A stretch of 64,000 nt of DNA, from the NCBI GenBank assembly GCA_049976505.1, contig JBMFIC010000002.1, forward strand, positions 1 through 64,000, in the 5' to 3' direction. Below the pieces are notes generated by a model. That model ran no database searches. It was not told where the DNA came from and saw only the letters and a list, made by a program, of their open reading frames with translations. Positions 1 through 8,269 of the stretch are shown piece after piece (within the stretch, counting starts at the first letter, position 1; every line of letters begins with the position of its first letter). The position numbers were made by a program, and so were the translations under genes. The stretch is from CAYFFZ01 sp049976505. GTDB lineage: Archaea; Thermoproteota; Nitrososphaeria; Conexivisphaerales; UBA164.

Positions 1-101
1 TCAAGCATCATCTCGGGCTCAAGGGTTCCCTCCAGGTGAAGGTGAAGCTCGGCCTTAGGAAGCCCTGATATGAACTCGTAAAGAGAATCCCCGGCTGACA
101 T
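1..101 (-). CDS. Adenosine/adenine deaminase family protein, N-terminal fragment
   Basis: Only the first 33 codons lie in the window; the gene runs off the left edge. The peptide starts MSAGDSLYEF and reaches LPKAELHLHLEGTLEP. That is the hallmark N-terminus of the adenosine deaminase superfamily, where the HxH pair binds the catalytic metal. Family members deaminate adenosine, adenine or related aminopurines. The substrate cannot be decided from this fragment. Start is the ATG at 101, with an A+T-rich stretch upstream that could hold a promoter. Confidence 0.8.
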   Translation of the reverse strand, partial: MSAGDSLYEFISGLPKAELHLHLEGTLEPEMML

Positions 102-169
102 TTTGTAAATAATGCTCCCGATCGCATTTTAATTTTACTCAGACGCCAACGGGTTTTTGAATTCAGTTT

Positions 170-961
170 TTAAAGAACCTCTATGTGCTTAATTAGCGAT
201 CTCAAATCGTAGAAGGAGTAAGTTGGCAATGATGAGGGGGATCCATGAGGACCCTTTCTGAACCTGTATATTAAAATGGTTTTGAACCCATAATAGCTAG
301 GGACTTCAACGTCAAAAAAGAAGTCGTCCCCTATGACTATAGTTTTATCCTTATGAACGTTCAGCTTTTCGAACATGTGCATCTTTGACACGCCTAGCCG
401 ATCGGGCGAGTATATGTCATCAAAATAATGCCTCATGCCCATAATTTCTAAGAGCTTTGACTGATACTTGTAATATCCGTTCGTATATGCATATATCCTG
501 CAGCCTAGCCTTTTCAAGGTCTTGAGCAGCTTAAGGGCGTTTCTGAACCTGTAAACAAAAGGCCATCTGTAGTATTTTTCCTCCAAGCGATCAAGCTCAA
601 AATAGAACTTTGGTCTTACGTGTTCAAGGTAAAGCTTTTCCCAATCAAAAGAAAGCCAGGAGAACTCAGAGAGATATCGATAATGGGCGCTCAGTATACT
701 TGTCTTGGCCTCGAACGGGTCTGTAGAAGATTCAAAGAGATATTCTGGAAATATCTCGTCTGCAAAATCATTATGAAATATTGTATCATCAAGGTCAATG
801 AGAACGTCAAATCCGTTCATCTTCAGGGAAATCACGTCCTGTCTGCATCCGCAGCCATCGATACGCCTGTCAACTATAAGCGAACCGCTATTTGTTTCAT
901 AATAAACCGAGGCGCGCGATTTCAGAGCTATAACGTAATCCCTCAGAAGCTCGTAATTCAT
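170..961 (-). CDS. HAD-superfamily hydrolase
   Basis: Predicted HAD phosphatase of about 263 residues. All four HAD motifs are visible (numbered from the longer TTG start): DLDDT at about 64-68 (nucleophile and acid Asp), YTNG at about 167-170, a conserved Lys near 201, and the acidic pair in IGDD at about 218-221. A helical cap lies between motifs I and II, as in subfamily I. The substrate is unknown. The start is uncertain: ATG at 961, or TTG at 985, which would sit 5 bases after the rfcL stop. Neither has a clear Shine-Dalgarno. Same strand as rfcL upstream, so probably co-transcribed. Confidence 0.75.
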   Translation of the reverse strand: MNYELLRDYVIALKSRASVYYETNSGSLIVDRRIDGCGCRQDVISLKMNGFDVLIDLDDTIFHNDFADEIFPEYLFESSTDPFEAKTSILSAHYRYLSEFSWLSFDWEKLYLEHVRPKFYFELDRLEEKYYRWPFVYRFRNALKLLKTLKRLGCRIYAYTNGYYKYQSKLLEIMGMRHYFDDIYSPDRLGVSKMHMFEKLNVHKDKTIVIGDDFFFDVEVPSYYGFKTILIYRFRKGPHGSPSSLPTYSFYDLRSLIKHIEVL

Positions 962-990
962 AGAAGGAAGATCCAACCAATCCAAGTTAT

Positions 991-2112
991 TTATGTTTTG
1001 GTCTTTCCCCTTTCCTGTAACAAGGCCTGAAGGGCTGCATCCTTGATTTTCCCAGCCTTAACTAACATCTCATACAGCGGTATTAAGTATGCTACAATGA
1101 AGCCGTTATCGAAATGAAGGCTCTTCTTCAGCTCCTCGAGCAGCTTCTTGTAATACTCTCGCTTTTCGCTTTCCTGAACTACTGTAAATGGAATAAGATA
1201 CTGGTTGAAATTACCCCTGACGTTATAAATCGCGTTCGTGATGAACGTGTTAAAGTATCTTAACAGACGCCACTCCTGTGTCCTTACTATCCTGCCCAGG
1301 ATGATGTCAGCCTCTGAAAGCCATCTAGCCCTTTGATCAATATCAATCGGCTGATTATAAAAAAGAGTGGCAGCAACCGTCTTCAGCTTTGTTTCAGGAT
1401 CGTCCTGCCAGTTTGCTATATATGTGAAAGCCTCCTGAAAGCTTCTGGCGTACATAGCCCCCTTGACTGCCTCCTCCGCTGTATACTTAACATCCTTGAA
1501 AACTATGTTTTCCTGAGCGGCCTGTAGCTGGTTAATAGCGTATCTGATGTCTCCTTCTGACTCGTAAATAATGTTTTTAATAACATCATCGCTTACGTTG
1601 ACGTTTTCCTTGAGTGCTATGTTCTTAAGCCACATGAACATCTCCCTGCTTGGGACGCGTTTCCACTCTATTACCTCACTCATTTTCTCAAGGTTCTTCA
1701 TGAAATCCTTCATCGTGTTGGAGGCCATTATAACGGGAACGCTCGCCTTTGGTATCCATTCCTCGAGGAAACTTATTCCGCCTGCGTCCCCCTTGCTGTA
1801 CATTCCATCAACCTCATCGAGGAAAACTATAACTCTCTGACCGTAGAGGTTTACCGGTGATATGTGCCCAAGAGCTGCCTCAAGCTTTTCCCTAGTTCTT
1901 ACATCGCTTGCATTGAGCTCCATAACATATACGTTGAAGTCGTTGCTGAGAGCCCTGACAGCTGTCGTCTTGCCGGTTCCTGGAGGACCCACTATAAGGA
2001 GTGGCTTTGAGCCCTTTTTCCAGTTCTTGAGCCATTTTACGATAAGCGCCCTGTTCTCCTCATTGCCCAGCATCTGAAATATTGACCTTGGCCTGTATTT
2101 TTCAGCCCACAT
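991..2112 (-). CDS. rfcL: Replication factor C large subunit
   Basis: Clamp-loader large subunit, which opens and loads the PCNA sliding clamp on primed DNA with RFC small subunits. The protein (373 aa) begins MWAEKYRPRS, the standard RFC N-terminus. It has Walker A GPPGTGKT at 42-49, Walker B LDEVDG at about 98-103, and a SNT-type sensor 1 in IMASNTMKDF. It is shorter than many archaeal RfcL proteins (400-500 aa) and lacks the long charged C-terminal tail, ending in ERGKTKT. Its start overlaps the end of the upstream prenyltransferase gene by 11 bases, which implies a shared transcript. Confidence 0.93.
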   Translation of the reverse strand: MWAEKYRPRSIFQMLGNEENRALIVKWLKNWKKGSKPLLIVGPPGTGKTTAVRALSNDFNVYVMELNASDVRTREKLEAALGHISPVNLYGQRVIVFLDEVDGMYSKGDAGGISFLEEWIPKASVPVIMASNTMKDFMKNLEKMSEVIEWKRVPSREMFMWLKNIALKENVNVSDDVIKNIIYESEGDIRYAINQLQAAQENIVFKDVKYTAEEAVKGAMYARSFQEAFTYIANWQDDPETKLKTVAATLFYNQPIDIDQRARWLSEADIILGRIVRTQEWRLLRYFNTFITNAIYNVRGNFNQYLIPFTVVQESEKREYYKKLLEELKKSLHFDNGFIVAYLIPLYEMLVKAGKIKDAALQALLQERGKTKT

Positions 2113-2953
2113 AAGCCAGTGCCCCTGATATTAAGAACACAGCCAACGCTAAAAACATTAACTTTAGGACGTCATTCTTCACCTTCAGGGACTTCTTTGC
2201 TGTTGGATCCTTGATAAGAGACCAGGTCCTCTCAAGCATAAAATAATCAACTGCTAATATCATGGGCAGATATAAGTACCATGTTTCGAAAAATTTCGCC
2301 GATATCAATGATAAAACTACGGCCGATGTCATGAACGCAAAGGCCAGCTCAGAAGCCCTTCTAGAGCCCTTTTCTATTGCAACTGTTTTGATTCCCCTTC
2401 TTGAATCCCCCTCCACATCGCTGATGCCCTTTATGACCTCCCTGCTCAGGCCCGCGAAGAATGCTATTCCAGCAAGAAGGAACGGCAGCGGCTCATACCT
2501 TTCGGCTATGATGCTGCCATAAATAAAGGGTATTGCCATGGATAGGGCAACCAACGAGTTTCCTAAAAGACCCATTTTCTTAAACTTCCAGCTGTATAGA
2601 AACGAGATCAGCGCGAAGATGAAAGCTACAAGCAGGGCTATCAGGTTTATAAATGCGGAGGTAGCTATCCCAAGCAAAAGGAGCAGAAGAGCTAAACTGA
2701 GACCTGCACGAACTGAAACTCTTCCGGAGGCAAATGGCCTCTGCGGGGAGTTTATCTTATCCACTTCTATGTCAAAATAATCATTTATAACCATCGAATA
2801 TGCCGTTATAAAGAAACCAACCAGAAAGCCAAGCGTTAAATTATAATAGTTAAAGTAGCGAACCAGAAAAGCGCCGACAATCACGCCAAACCCGCTCAGA
2901 ATGCAGTTGGGCAGCCTAATTAACTCAATTAATTCCTTCAATTGAAACCCCAC
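2102..2953 (-). CDS. Digeranylgeranylglyceryl phosphate synthase (UbiA family)
   Basis: Membrane prenyltransferase of 283 aa that adds the second geranylgeranyl chain to geranylgeranylglyceryl phosphate in archaeal ether-lipid synthesis. The first Asp-rich UbiA motif is seen at 57-73 (NDYFDIEVDKINSPQRP) and the second around 172-178 (ISDVEGD). Seven to nine hydrophobic helices fill the rest. It overlaps the downstream rfcL gene and the upstream endA-like gene, so the three probably form one transcript. Other archaeal UbiA proteins make quinones, but the NSPxRP motif and lack of a quinone context favour the lipid role. Confidence 0.85.
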   Translation of the reverse strand: MGFQLKELIELIRLPNCILSGFGVIVGAFLVRYFNYYNLTLGFLVGFFITAYSMVINDYFDIEVDKINSPQRPFASGRVSVRAGLSLALLLLLLGIATSAFINLIALLVAFIFALISFLYSWKFKKMGLLGNSLVALSMAIPFIYGSIIAERYEPLPFLLAGIAFFAGLSREVIKGISDVEGDSRRGIKTVAIEKGSRRASELAFAFMTSAVVLSLISAKFFETWYLYLPMILAVDYFMLERTWSLIKDPTAKKSLKVKNDVLKLMFLALAVFLISGALAYVG

Positions 2954-3461
2954 TTATCTGAAAGAGCCTGTAAAAATAAACGTCTCCGTTTCTTTCTACT
3001 ATCGCTACAAGCGCCTCCTTCCTATGCTTGATTGAGAGCTTAACGAAACGTGTCAGGTCCTCAACACTGTAGTTCTCACCCTCCCTGAGTATCTTTACAT
3101 AGTAGCCATTGGAGCCCCTATTTGCTAGGAGATCGAAGACCTCGACGGGACTGAGCTTAACGGCATAGCCTTTACTCCTTAGCTCCTTGTACACGAGATA
3201 CTTCGTAAGCTCGATGCGATCTTCAAGACGCTTGAACATTTCAGAAAAGCTAATAGCTGATCCATCAGTGCCTGCTACCTTTCCCTGCTGAATGAGAAAT
3301 AGAACCTCGTAAGGATTGCTGAAGTTAAGTGCCATATTATCCAGCTTCGCATATCCCTCCTTTATTGTCGACTCTAAGGCAGCTTTTTCAATTAGAAAAT
3401 GCCCTACCGACACATTTTCAACCTTAAGAGCAACCTTCTCGCTTTTCTGCGACGATGACAT
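2925..3461 (-). CDS. endA: tRNA splicing endonuclease subunit, probably structural (EndA-like)
   Basis: A 178-aa protein with the two-domain layout of the tRNA intron endonuclease. The C-terminal domain is recognisable from YLVYKELRSKGYAVK (residues about 88-102) to RNGDVYFYRL. Alignment by eye to the Methanocaldococcus EndA family shows Leu where the catalytic Tyr is expected (FDLL for FRLY) and Asn where the catalytic His is expected (GSNGYYVKI for HSVYLVKV). The Lys of the SVRK motif is kept in KHRKEAL. This pattern fits the non-catalytic beta subunit of an (alpha-beta)2 enzyme, so a catalytic partner should be encoded elsewhere. It overlaps the UbiA gene by 29 bases. Confidence 0.72.
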   Translation of the reverse strand: MSSSQKSEKVALKVENVSVGHFLIEKAALESTIKEGYAKLDNMALNFSNPYEVLFLIQQGKVAGTDGSAISFSEMFKRLEDRIELTKYLVYKELRSKGYAVKLSPVEVFDLLANRGSNGYYVKILREGENYSVEDLTRFVKLSIKHRKEALVAIVERNGDVYFYRLFQISGVSIEGIN

Positions 3462-3467
3462 TTTTAC

Positions 3468-3896
3468 CTAGTACTTCTTAACAACCAGTACTGGAATCTT
3501 GCTCTCCCTGACGAGCTTTGCGGATACGCTTCCAAGCAGGAGCCCCTTGAATGTCGAGAGACCCCTTGACCCAACTACTATCATATCGGCCTGTATCTTT
3601 TGCGCGTAATCAAGGATCGCGTCAGCCGGAGAGCCCTCGATCAGGACGGCCACTGCCTTTCCACCTGCTGATTTTATCTCTTCGACTACCTTTTTGAGCT
3701 CATCCTCGCTGTGCTTCTTTATGTTCTCAAAGACCGACTGCGGAATTTCCACCCCATATGAATAAAGCTGAGCCAAATCTATAACCGTGACTATATGAAT
3801 TTCAGCCTCGTTAAATTCCTTCAGCCTCTTAAGGAACTCTATGGCCGCCTTTGCGTGCGCTGATCCATCATATCCAACGACAATTTTATTTATCAT
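3468..3896 (-). CDS. Universal stress protein (UspA family)
   Basis: Single-domain Usp protein of 142 aa. The N-terminal strand holds VGYDGSAHAKAA. The C-terminal nucleotide-binding signature GSRGLSTFKGLLLGSVS (about 112-128) matches the ATP-binding subclass. Such proteins are small cytosolic dimers linked to stress survival; a specific function cannot be read from sequence. Start is the ATG at 3896, with an A+T-rich promoter-like region directly upstream. It lies 6 bases ahead of the endA-like gene on the same strand and may head that transcript. Confidence 0.9.
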   Translation of the reverse strand: MINKIVVGYDGSAHAKAAIEFLKRLKEFNEAEIHIVTVIDLAQLYSYGVEIPQSVFENIKKHSEDELKKVVEEIKSAGGKAVAVLIEGSPADAILDYAQKIQADMIVVGSRGLSTFKGLLLGSVSAKLVRESKIPVLVVKKY

Positions 3897-3971
3897 TGTT
3901 ATTTTTTTGGAATTCTAACATATTAAAACGTTTTTATGAAAGGGCATGAATTATGGCTTTTGACCTAAAGT

Positions 3972-3980
3972 TTTTATATT
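3972..3980 (+). promoter_or_regulatory. TATA box of tRNA-Asn
   Basis: The run TTTTATATT lies about 30 bases upstream of the first tRNA base, the normal spacing for an archaeal TATA element. Inferred from position and composition only. Confidence 0.6.
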
Positions 3981-4002
3981 GATCCTCTATTTGGATTATT
4001 GA

Positions 4003-4076
4003 GCCGCCGTAGCTCAGTTTGGTAGAGCGGCCGGCTGTTAACCGGCAGGTCGTCGGTTCGAGTCCGACCGGCGGCG
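4003..4076 (+). tRNA. tRNA-Asn (GTT)
   Basis: A complete cloverleaf can be folded: acceptor GCCGCCG pairs with CGGCGGC, the anticodon stem GCCGG/CCGGC encloses loop CTGTTAA (anticodon GTT), and the T arm carries GTTCGAGTCC. Discriminator base is G. CCA is not encoded and there is no intron. Confidence 0.96.
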
Positions 4077-4155
4077 CTCAATTTTTATCATTAAAAAAGG
4101 ACTTAGAGGGCTACGATTGTATCATTGTCGCAATTTTTGCCCCTTTCAATTAAAA

Positions 4156-4164
4156 CTTTTAAAC
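4156..4164 (+). promoter_or_regulatory. Candidate TATA box for cmk-cbf5
   Basis: CTTTTAAAC lies about 25 bases before the cmk ATG at 4184. No Shine-Dalgarno is seen between, so the transcript is probably leaderless or nearly so. Confidence 0.45.
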
Positions 4165-4183
4165 TCTTCTTTCAAATTATGTT

Positions 4184-4801
4184 ATGGTTAGCATCATAAT
4201 CTCTGGAATGGCGGGAGTTGGAAAGAGCACCGTGGCAGCGATGATTTCTAAGGAACTAGGAATGGAGCTCAAAGTTGGAGGAGATCTTCTTAAGGAATAC
4301 GCAAAAAACCTCGGTTTCACCGGAACGGAAAGGATTGATTTTTGGGATACCGAAGAGGGAAAGAAGTTTTTGGAACTCAGAACGCAGAACGAGCTTTTTG
4401 ACAAGGAGCTCGACGCCTATTTGAACAGGCTGATAAACCAAAAGGAGCTGGTGATAACCAGCTGGAGCCTTCCCTGGATCTCTGAAGGCAACCACGTTAA
4501 GGTCTGGCTCAAGGCTTCCCAGCAAACTAGGGCCCGAAGAATTTCAAAGAGGGATTCCATATCATTGGAGAAGGCACTTGAAATCGTAAAAACGAGAGAT
4601 GAGGAGAATTATCAGCATTACAAGAAGCTGTACGGAATAGAGCTTGACAAGGACCTGAGCGTGTTTAACGTGGTGATAGATACGGAGCACGTTGATCCGG
4701 CTACAATCAGTAAAATGCTTATAGCCTACTACAGATCTTATAAGATGTATCTATCTGAGGAATATGAAAAGAATTGCGGATCTGCTAATAGAAAGGACTG
4801 A
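4184..4801 (+). CDS. cmk: Cytidylate kinase (archaeal type)
   Basis: Phosphorylates CMP and dCMP with ATP. The 205-aa protein opens with a P-loop, GMAGVGKS (8-15), followed by archaeal Cmk features: GGDLLKEYA near 30, the NMP-binding region with SWSLPWI, and the RRISKRD lid motif. In archaea cmk commonly sits next to the pseudouridine synthase gene cbf5, as here, where the two overlap by 38 bases. That overlap supports co-translation. Confidence 0.9.
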   Translation: MVSIIISGMAGVGKSTVAAMISKELGMELKVGGDLLKEYAKNLGFTGTERIDFWDTEEGKKFLELRTQNELFDKELDAYLNRLINQKELVITSWSLPWISEGNHVKVWLKASQQTRARRISKRDSISLEKALEIVKTRDEENYQHYKKLYGIELDKDLSVFNVVIDTEHVDPATISKMLIAYYRSYKMYLSEEYEKNCGSANRKD

Positions 4802-5756
4802 GCCCTTTTACGATGAAGCCCCAAGCGATCAGTATGGAACTGCGCCTGAGGACAGAAGCCTGGAACTTCACTTGGAGTATGGTTTTGTGCCTCTAGATAA
4901 GCCGCCAGATCATACAAGCTTTGAAGTTGTAAGCTGGGTTAAGAAGATGCTGGGAGCCTCGAAAGCAGGGCACAGCGGAACTCTTGATCCCAATGCCAGC
5001 GGGCTCCTGCCTGTGGGAATAAACTCAGCGACGAAGGCCCTTTCAGCTCTTCTGCTCGGCCCTAAGGAGTACATAGCTGCGATGAAGCTTCACGGAGAAG
5101 TGCCCGAAGATAAAGTAAGAGAGGCGGTAATGATGTTCAATGGAATGATCTACCAGAGACCTCCAGTCAGGTCAAACGTCAAGAGAAACCTTAGAATAAG
5201 AAGAGTTTATGAAATAGAAATACTAGAGAACTACGGCCGCTTCTATCTACTGAGACTGTTAGTTGAATCCGGCACCTACATCAGAAAGATAATTTACGAC
5301 GTTGGCGAGCTTCTTCAGGTAGGGGCTACCCTGGTGGATCTCAGAAGAACAAGGGTTGCCAACTATACCGAGGAAAATGGGCTCGTGCGCCTACAGGACA
5401 TATGGGATGCCATTAACAGATACAAGGAGAAAGGAGATTACAGCAGGCTGAAGGAGGTCGTCAAGCCTATAGAGGTAGCGCTCACCCATCTAAAGCCAAT
5501 AATTATTAAGAACTCAGCAGTAGGAGCGGTGTGCAATGGCGCGCCCTTAGCGCTGCCTGGCGTATCAAGAGCCGATCCTACTATTGAGGCCAACGACTGG
5601 GTTGCGCTTTATACTGTAAAGGGCGAGATAGTTGCCATTGGTAAGGCAGCTGTAAGTTATGCGGATATGGAGAGCATGCAGAGAGGAGTAGTTGTCAACA
5701 TAGATAGGGTGATAATGAAACAGGGCATGTACCCTAGGATCTGGAAAGCTCACTGA
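4764..5756 (+). CDS. cbf5: tRNA/rRNA pseudouridine synthase Cbf5 (TruB family)
   Basis: Catalytic subunit of the H/ACA ribonucleoprotein; also able to make pseudouridine 55 in tRNA. The protein is 330 aa. The catalytic Asp is D75 in GHSGTLDPNASG, and the motif ESGTYIRKII follows near 168. The C-terminal 80 residues (PIIIKNSAVGAVCNGAPL onward) form a PUA RNA-binding domain. Length and domain order fit archaeal Cbf5. The start lies inside the end of cmk, and its 3' end overlaps the convergent phosphomutase gene by 23 bases. Confidence 0.93.
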   Translation: MKRIADLLIERTEPFYDEAPSDQYGTAPEDRSLELHLEYGFVPLDKPPDHTSFEVVSWVKKMLGASKAGHSGTLDPNASGLLPVGINSATKALSALLLGPKEYIAAMKLHGEVPEDKVREAVMMFNGMIYQRPPVRSNVKRNLRIRRVYEIEILENYGRFYLLRLLVESGTYIRKIIYDVGELLQVGATLVDLRRTRVANYTEENGLVRLQDIWDAINRYKEKGDYSRLKEVVKPIEVALTHLKPIIIKNSAVGAVCNGAPLALPGVSRADPTIEANDWVALYTVKGEIVAIGKAAVSYADMESMQRGVVVNIDRVIMKQGMYPRIWKAH

Positions 5757-7086
5757 CTAGCCTTTTTGCTTCATCAACAAGCCTGAGATACTCTGGACCT
5801 TCAGCCTTGATCTTTATCTGGGGCATCGTGTTGGATTTTCTTACGAGAACCCATCCTCCCTCCATGTACGCCTTTATCCCATCCACTGTAATCACTTTCC
5901 TTGCCCTGCTAACGTAATATTCTGTCATTTTTTCGATTACGTAATCTTTGCGATTCTCTGGCACCGTCACAGTAACTATATCAGATGATGGCGGAAGATT
6001 CAGGGCATCAATGTAGTCCGAGAGCCTGATACCGAGACGTTTCAGGATCTCCAGGACTCTGACGAAGGCAAAGATCGAGTCATCGGATCCCTTAGCCTCC
6101 TTGAAGTAGTAATGCCCGCTTACTTCGCCTCCAATAAGTGCGCCGGTTTTCTTCATCAAATCCGTTATAAAAGAATGCCCAATCCTGCTGACATACACTT
6201 CGTATCCAAGCTCTCTTAGCCTTTCCTCAATCCTTTCCGAAAAGCTTACCTCTATTACAGCCTTTTTGTTTTCTCTCTCTTTGTAGTTTTCAGCAAGCAG
6301 CGCAAAGAGAACATCGCCCTTAACCGTTCTTCCGTATTCATCTACCATAACGAGCCTGTCGCCGTCGCCGTCAAAGGCCGCGCCTATCACGCCCTTTTCA
6401 CGTGTCTTCCGCTTAAGCACGGTTAGCGAGTCATCAGTTGGCTCGCTTGGCCTGTTTGGAAATCTTCCGTCTGGCTCCGGAAACAGGAGCTCGCAGCTTA
6501 TAGAGTACGCTCTGCATAACTTAGGCACAAGGCTGTAAGTGCTTCCATTGCCTATATCAACAATTACGTTCATGTTAAGGTCCGTTTTAATCTGCTCCTC
6601 TAAGAATTCAAGATAGCTTCCCTCGGCATCAGCAACTATCGCTTTACCTCCTTCTTTTTTAATTGGCTCAGGATTTTGAGCAAAAATCTCCTTTATTCTC
6701 TCCATTCCAGATCCCTCGCCCAGCACCGTGGCCTCTGGGCCACACAGCTTAAAGCCAACCCACTCTGGCGGGTTGTGACTCGCAGTGACCATTATTCCTC
6801 CTATCAAGCCCTTCCTGATAATGTAGTTATAAAAGACAGGCGTCGGCACAAGTCCAAGCTTGTGTACCTCATGGCCCTCAGATGCCAGCTCGTCGGAAAC
6901 TACCTCATAAAGCCTTCTGCTGTTATCTCTAACGTCGTATGCAACTGCAACTCTCATCCTTTCAACTCCGAAGTAAACGGAAAAGCTCCTAGCCAATCTC
7001 CTGGCAAACTGATCATCGATCTGGCTGCCATAGATGCCCCTTATATCATATGCTTTGAAAACCTCATCTGCCGGAGGCTGACCCAT
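5734..7086 (-). CDS. Phosphomannomutase/phosphoglucomutase family protein
   Basis: Alpha-D-phosphohexomutase of 450 aa interconverting hexose 1- and 6-phosphates for sugar nucleotide synthesis. The phosphoserine is S103 in TASHNPPEW, the Mg loop is DGDGDR at 239-244, the sugar-binding loop is GEVSGH at about 319-324, and the phosphate-binding loop RKSNTMPQIKIK is near the C-terminus. Archaeal members often accept mannose and glucose substrates, or glucosamine phosphate; sequence alone does not settle this. It lies downstream of a small unknown gene on the same strand. Confidence 0.9.
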   Translation of the reverse strand: MGQPPADEVFKAYDIRGIYGSQIDDQFARRLARSFSVYFGVERMRVAVAYDVRDNSRRLYEVVSDELASEGHEVHKLGLVPTPVFYNYIIRKGLIGGIMVTASHNPPEWVGFKLCGPEATVLGEGSGMERIKEIFAQNPEPIKKEGGKAIVADAEGSYLEFLEEQIKTDLNMNVIVDIGNGSTYSLVPKLCRAYSISCELLFPEPDGRFPNRPSEPTDDSLTVLKRKTREKGVIGAAFDGDGDRLVMVDEYGRTVKGDVLFALLAENYKERENKKAVIEVSFSERIEERLRELGYEVYVSRIGHSFITDLMKKTGALIGGEVSGHYYFKEAKGSDDSIFAFVRVLEILKRLGIRLSDYIDALNLPPSSDIVTVTVPENRKDYVIEKMTEYYVSRARKVITVDGIKAYMEGGWVLVRKSNTMPQIKIKAEGPEYLRLVDEAKRLVSELSRS

Positions 7087-7119
7087 GTGCTTAATTCTGG
7101 GAAAGATTGCAAATAAACC

Positions 7120-7422
7120 TTAACCCCAGAACAAATTTCTGAATGCGTCCGCCAGGATAACCAGATCTGCTATCTCTTCGGCTTTGGCGTTTTTCTTTTT
7201 ATCAAAAAAGTTTGCGCTATCGTTAGTGAGCCTGCTCCTGCATATTTCCCATGCTTCGATTAAATCGTTTTCTGTTACATTATCGTAGTACCCTTTAAGC
7301 AATGAAGTTATGCTCAAAATAAGCCTTCTATCAAGAACTCCAGTCTTTGCTGTTTCAGCGAAAACATAGAAACTATCGAAGATCTTCCCCAGGTCTTCCT
7401 GATCAGGTCCATCGTTCATCAT
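7120..7422 (-). CDS. Hypothetical protein, small helical
   Basis: A 100-aa acidic, apparently all-helical protein with no motif I recognise. It is preceded by a typical intergenic region and followed 33 bases later by the phosphohexomutase on the same strand, so they may be co-transcribed. Codon use resembles its neighbours, which supports a real gene. Start ATG could be either of the two adjacent Met codons. No membrane segment or metal-binding cluster is visible. Confidence 0.6.
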   Translation of the reverse strand: MMNDGPDQEDLGKIFDSFYVFAETAKTGVLDRRLILSITSLLKGYYDNVTENDLIEAWEICRSRLTNDSANFFDKKKNAKAEEIADLVILADAFRNLFWG

Positions 7423-7496
7423 TACGCCATTTCACGTTAATTAAAACATAGAACAAAAATTTATATAAAACTTTTTGTCAGAACTTATATACCAAT

Positions 7497-8009
7497 TTAT
7501 TCTATGTAGATCTTCTTACCTTTCTGCGTCAGAGGAGCCTTTGGCTCAAATGTTACCTGAAGGATGCCGTTGACGAACGTGGCCTTGGCCGTGTCAGGGT
7601 TAACTTCAACATCAAGAGGTATATCAACTTCAAATTTCTTGTTGACCCCCTCGGCATATATATGTACGGATCTCTCTGTGGCTTCAAGATCTATCTTCTC
7701 CTTCTGGGCACCTGGAAGCTCAACTATAACGTTTACTTTATTGGTGTTTGGGTCAACGATGACATCGTAGTACGGTTTGACCACTTCGCTCCTCTTAACG
7801 CCCTTTGCGCTGGGTTCCACGTTTCCGAACTCCCTGATTACAGGCCTCCCATCCTCTCCGATGGTCCATGAAATACCATAGAAGAAAGGTCCTTCAAATT
7901 CCCCCTTTTCAATGGACTCGAACAGCTTGTCGAACATCTCGTCTATCTCTTTGAAGTAGTCCCATATATCACGTGGAGGTTTCCTTTTTTCAGGCTCATC
8001 GCGTGGCAT
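7497..8009 (-). CDS. Small heat shock protein (Hsp20/alpha-crystallin), long form
   Basis: ATP-independent holdase chaperone of 170 aa. A charged N-terminal region (1-75) precedes the alpha-crystallin domain (about 80-165) with VIVELPGAQKEKIDLEA and the signature FVNGILQVTFEPK. The C-terminal GKKIYIE supplies a short I-x-I-like tail. A TATA-like GTTTTTAAG sits about 25 bases before the ATG on the minus strand (around 8030-8041), so the message is likely leaderless. A second, shorter Hsp20 occurs at 60345-60683. Confidence 0.92.
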   Translation of the reverse strand: MPRDEPEKRKPPRDIWDYFKEIDEMFDKLFESIEKGEFEGPFFYGISWTIGEDGRPVIREFGNVEPSAKGVKRSEVVKPYYDVIVDPNTNKVNVIVELPGAQKEKIDLEATERSVHIYAEGVNKKFEVDIPLDVEVNPDTAKATFVNGILQVTFEPKAPLTQKGKKIYIE

Positions 8010-8269
8010 ATATTATTTTATTACGTGCTTTCTTAAAAACTAAACTCTAAAAGCCAAATACAAAGGTGACCGCTGAACATAATCGTTCAAAGTGATGTAC
8101 GGCCTATCGGATGTAACGGCCCGCATACAGCTTTGAAATAAAGCATTACAACTCGGTTTTATAAGAAAAATAGCTTTACCGTTCGAAATCCTGAGCATTC
8201 GAAACCAGCGCTTAAATTCTAATATCCCAGCTGCTTCTGTTTTATGCTGAATACCCTATTTTAACAAGG
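8010..8269. other. Intergenic region without recognised gene
   Basis: About 260 A+T-rich bases between the Hsp20 start and the tRNA-Trp 3' end. The left edge holds the Hsp20 promoter. I see no open frame of useful length and no convincing RNA gene. Confidence 0.6.

Noticed and set aside
5734..5756. Convergent overlap of cbf5 and the phosphomutase as a sign of error
   Set aside because: Short convergent overlaps occur repeatedly here (cimA/aminopeptidase, hemH/acyltransferase, signal peptidase/DUF106), so it is the style of a compact genome.
8010..8269. Possible box C/D RNA near 8092 (GTGATGT)
   Set aside because: The C box is imperfect and no D box lies at suitable distance.
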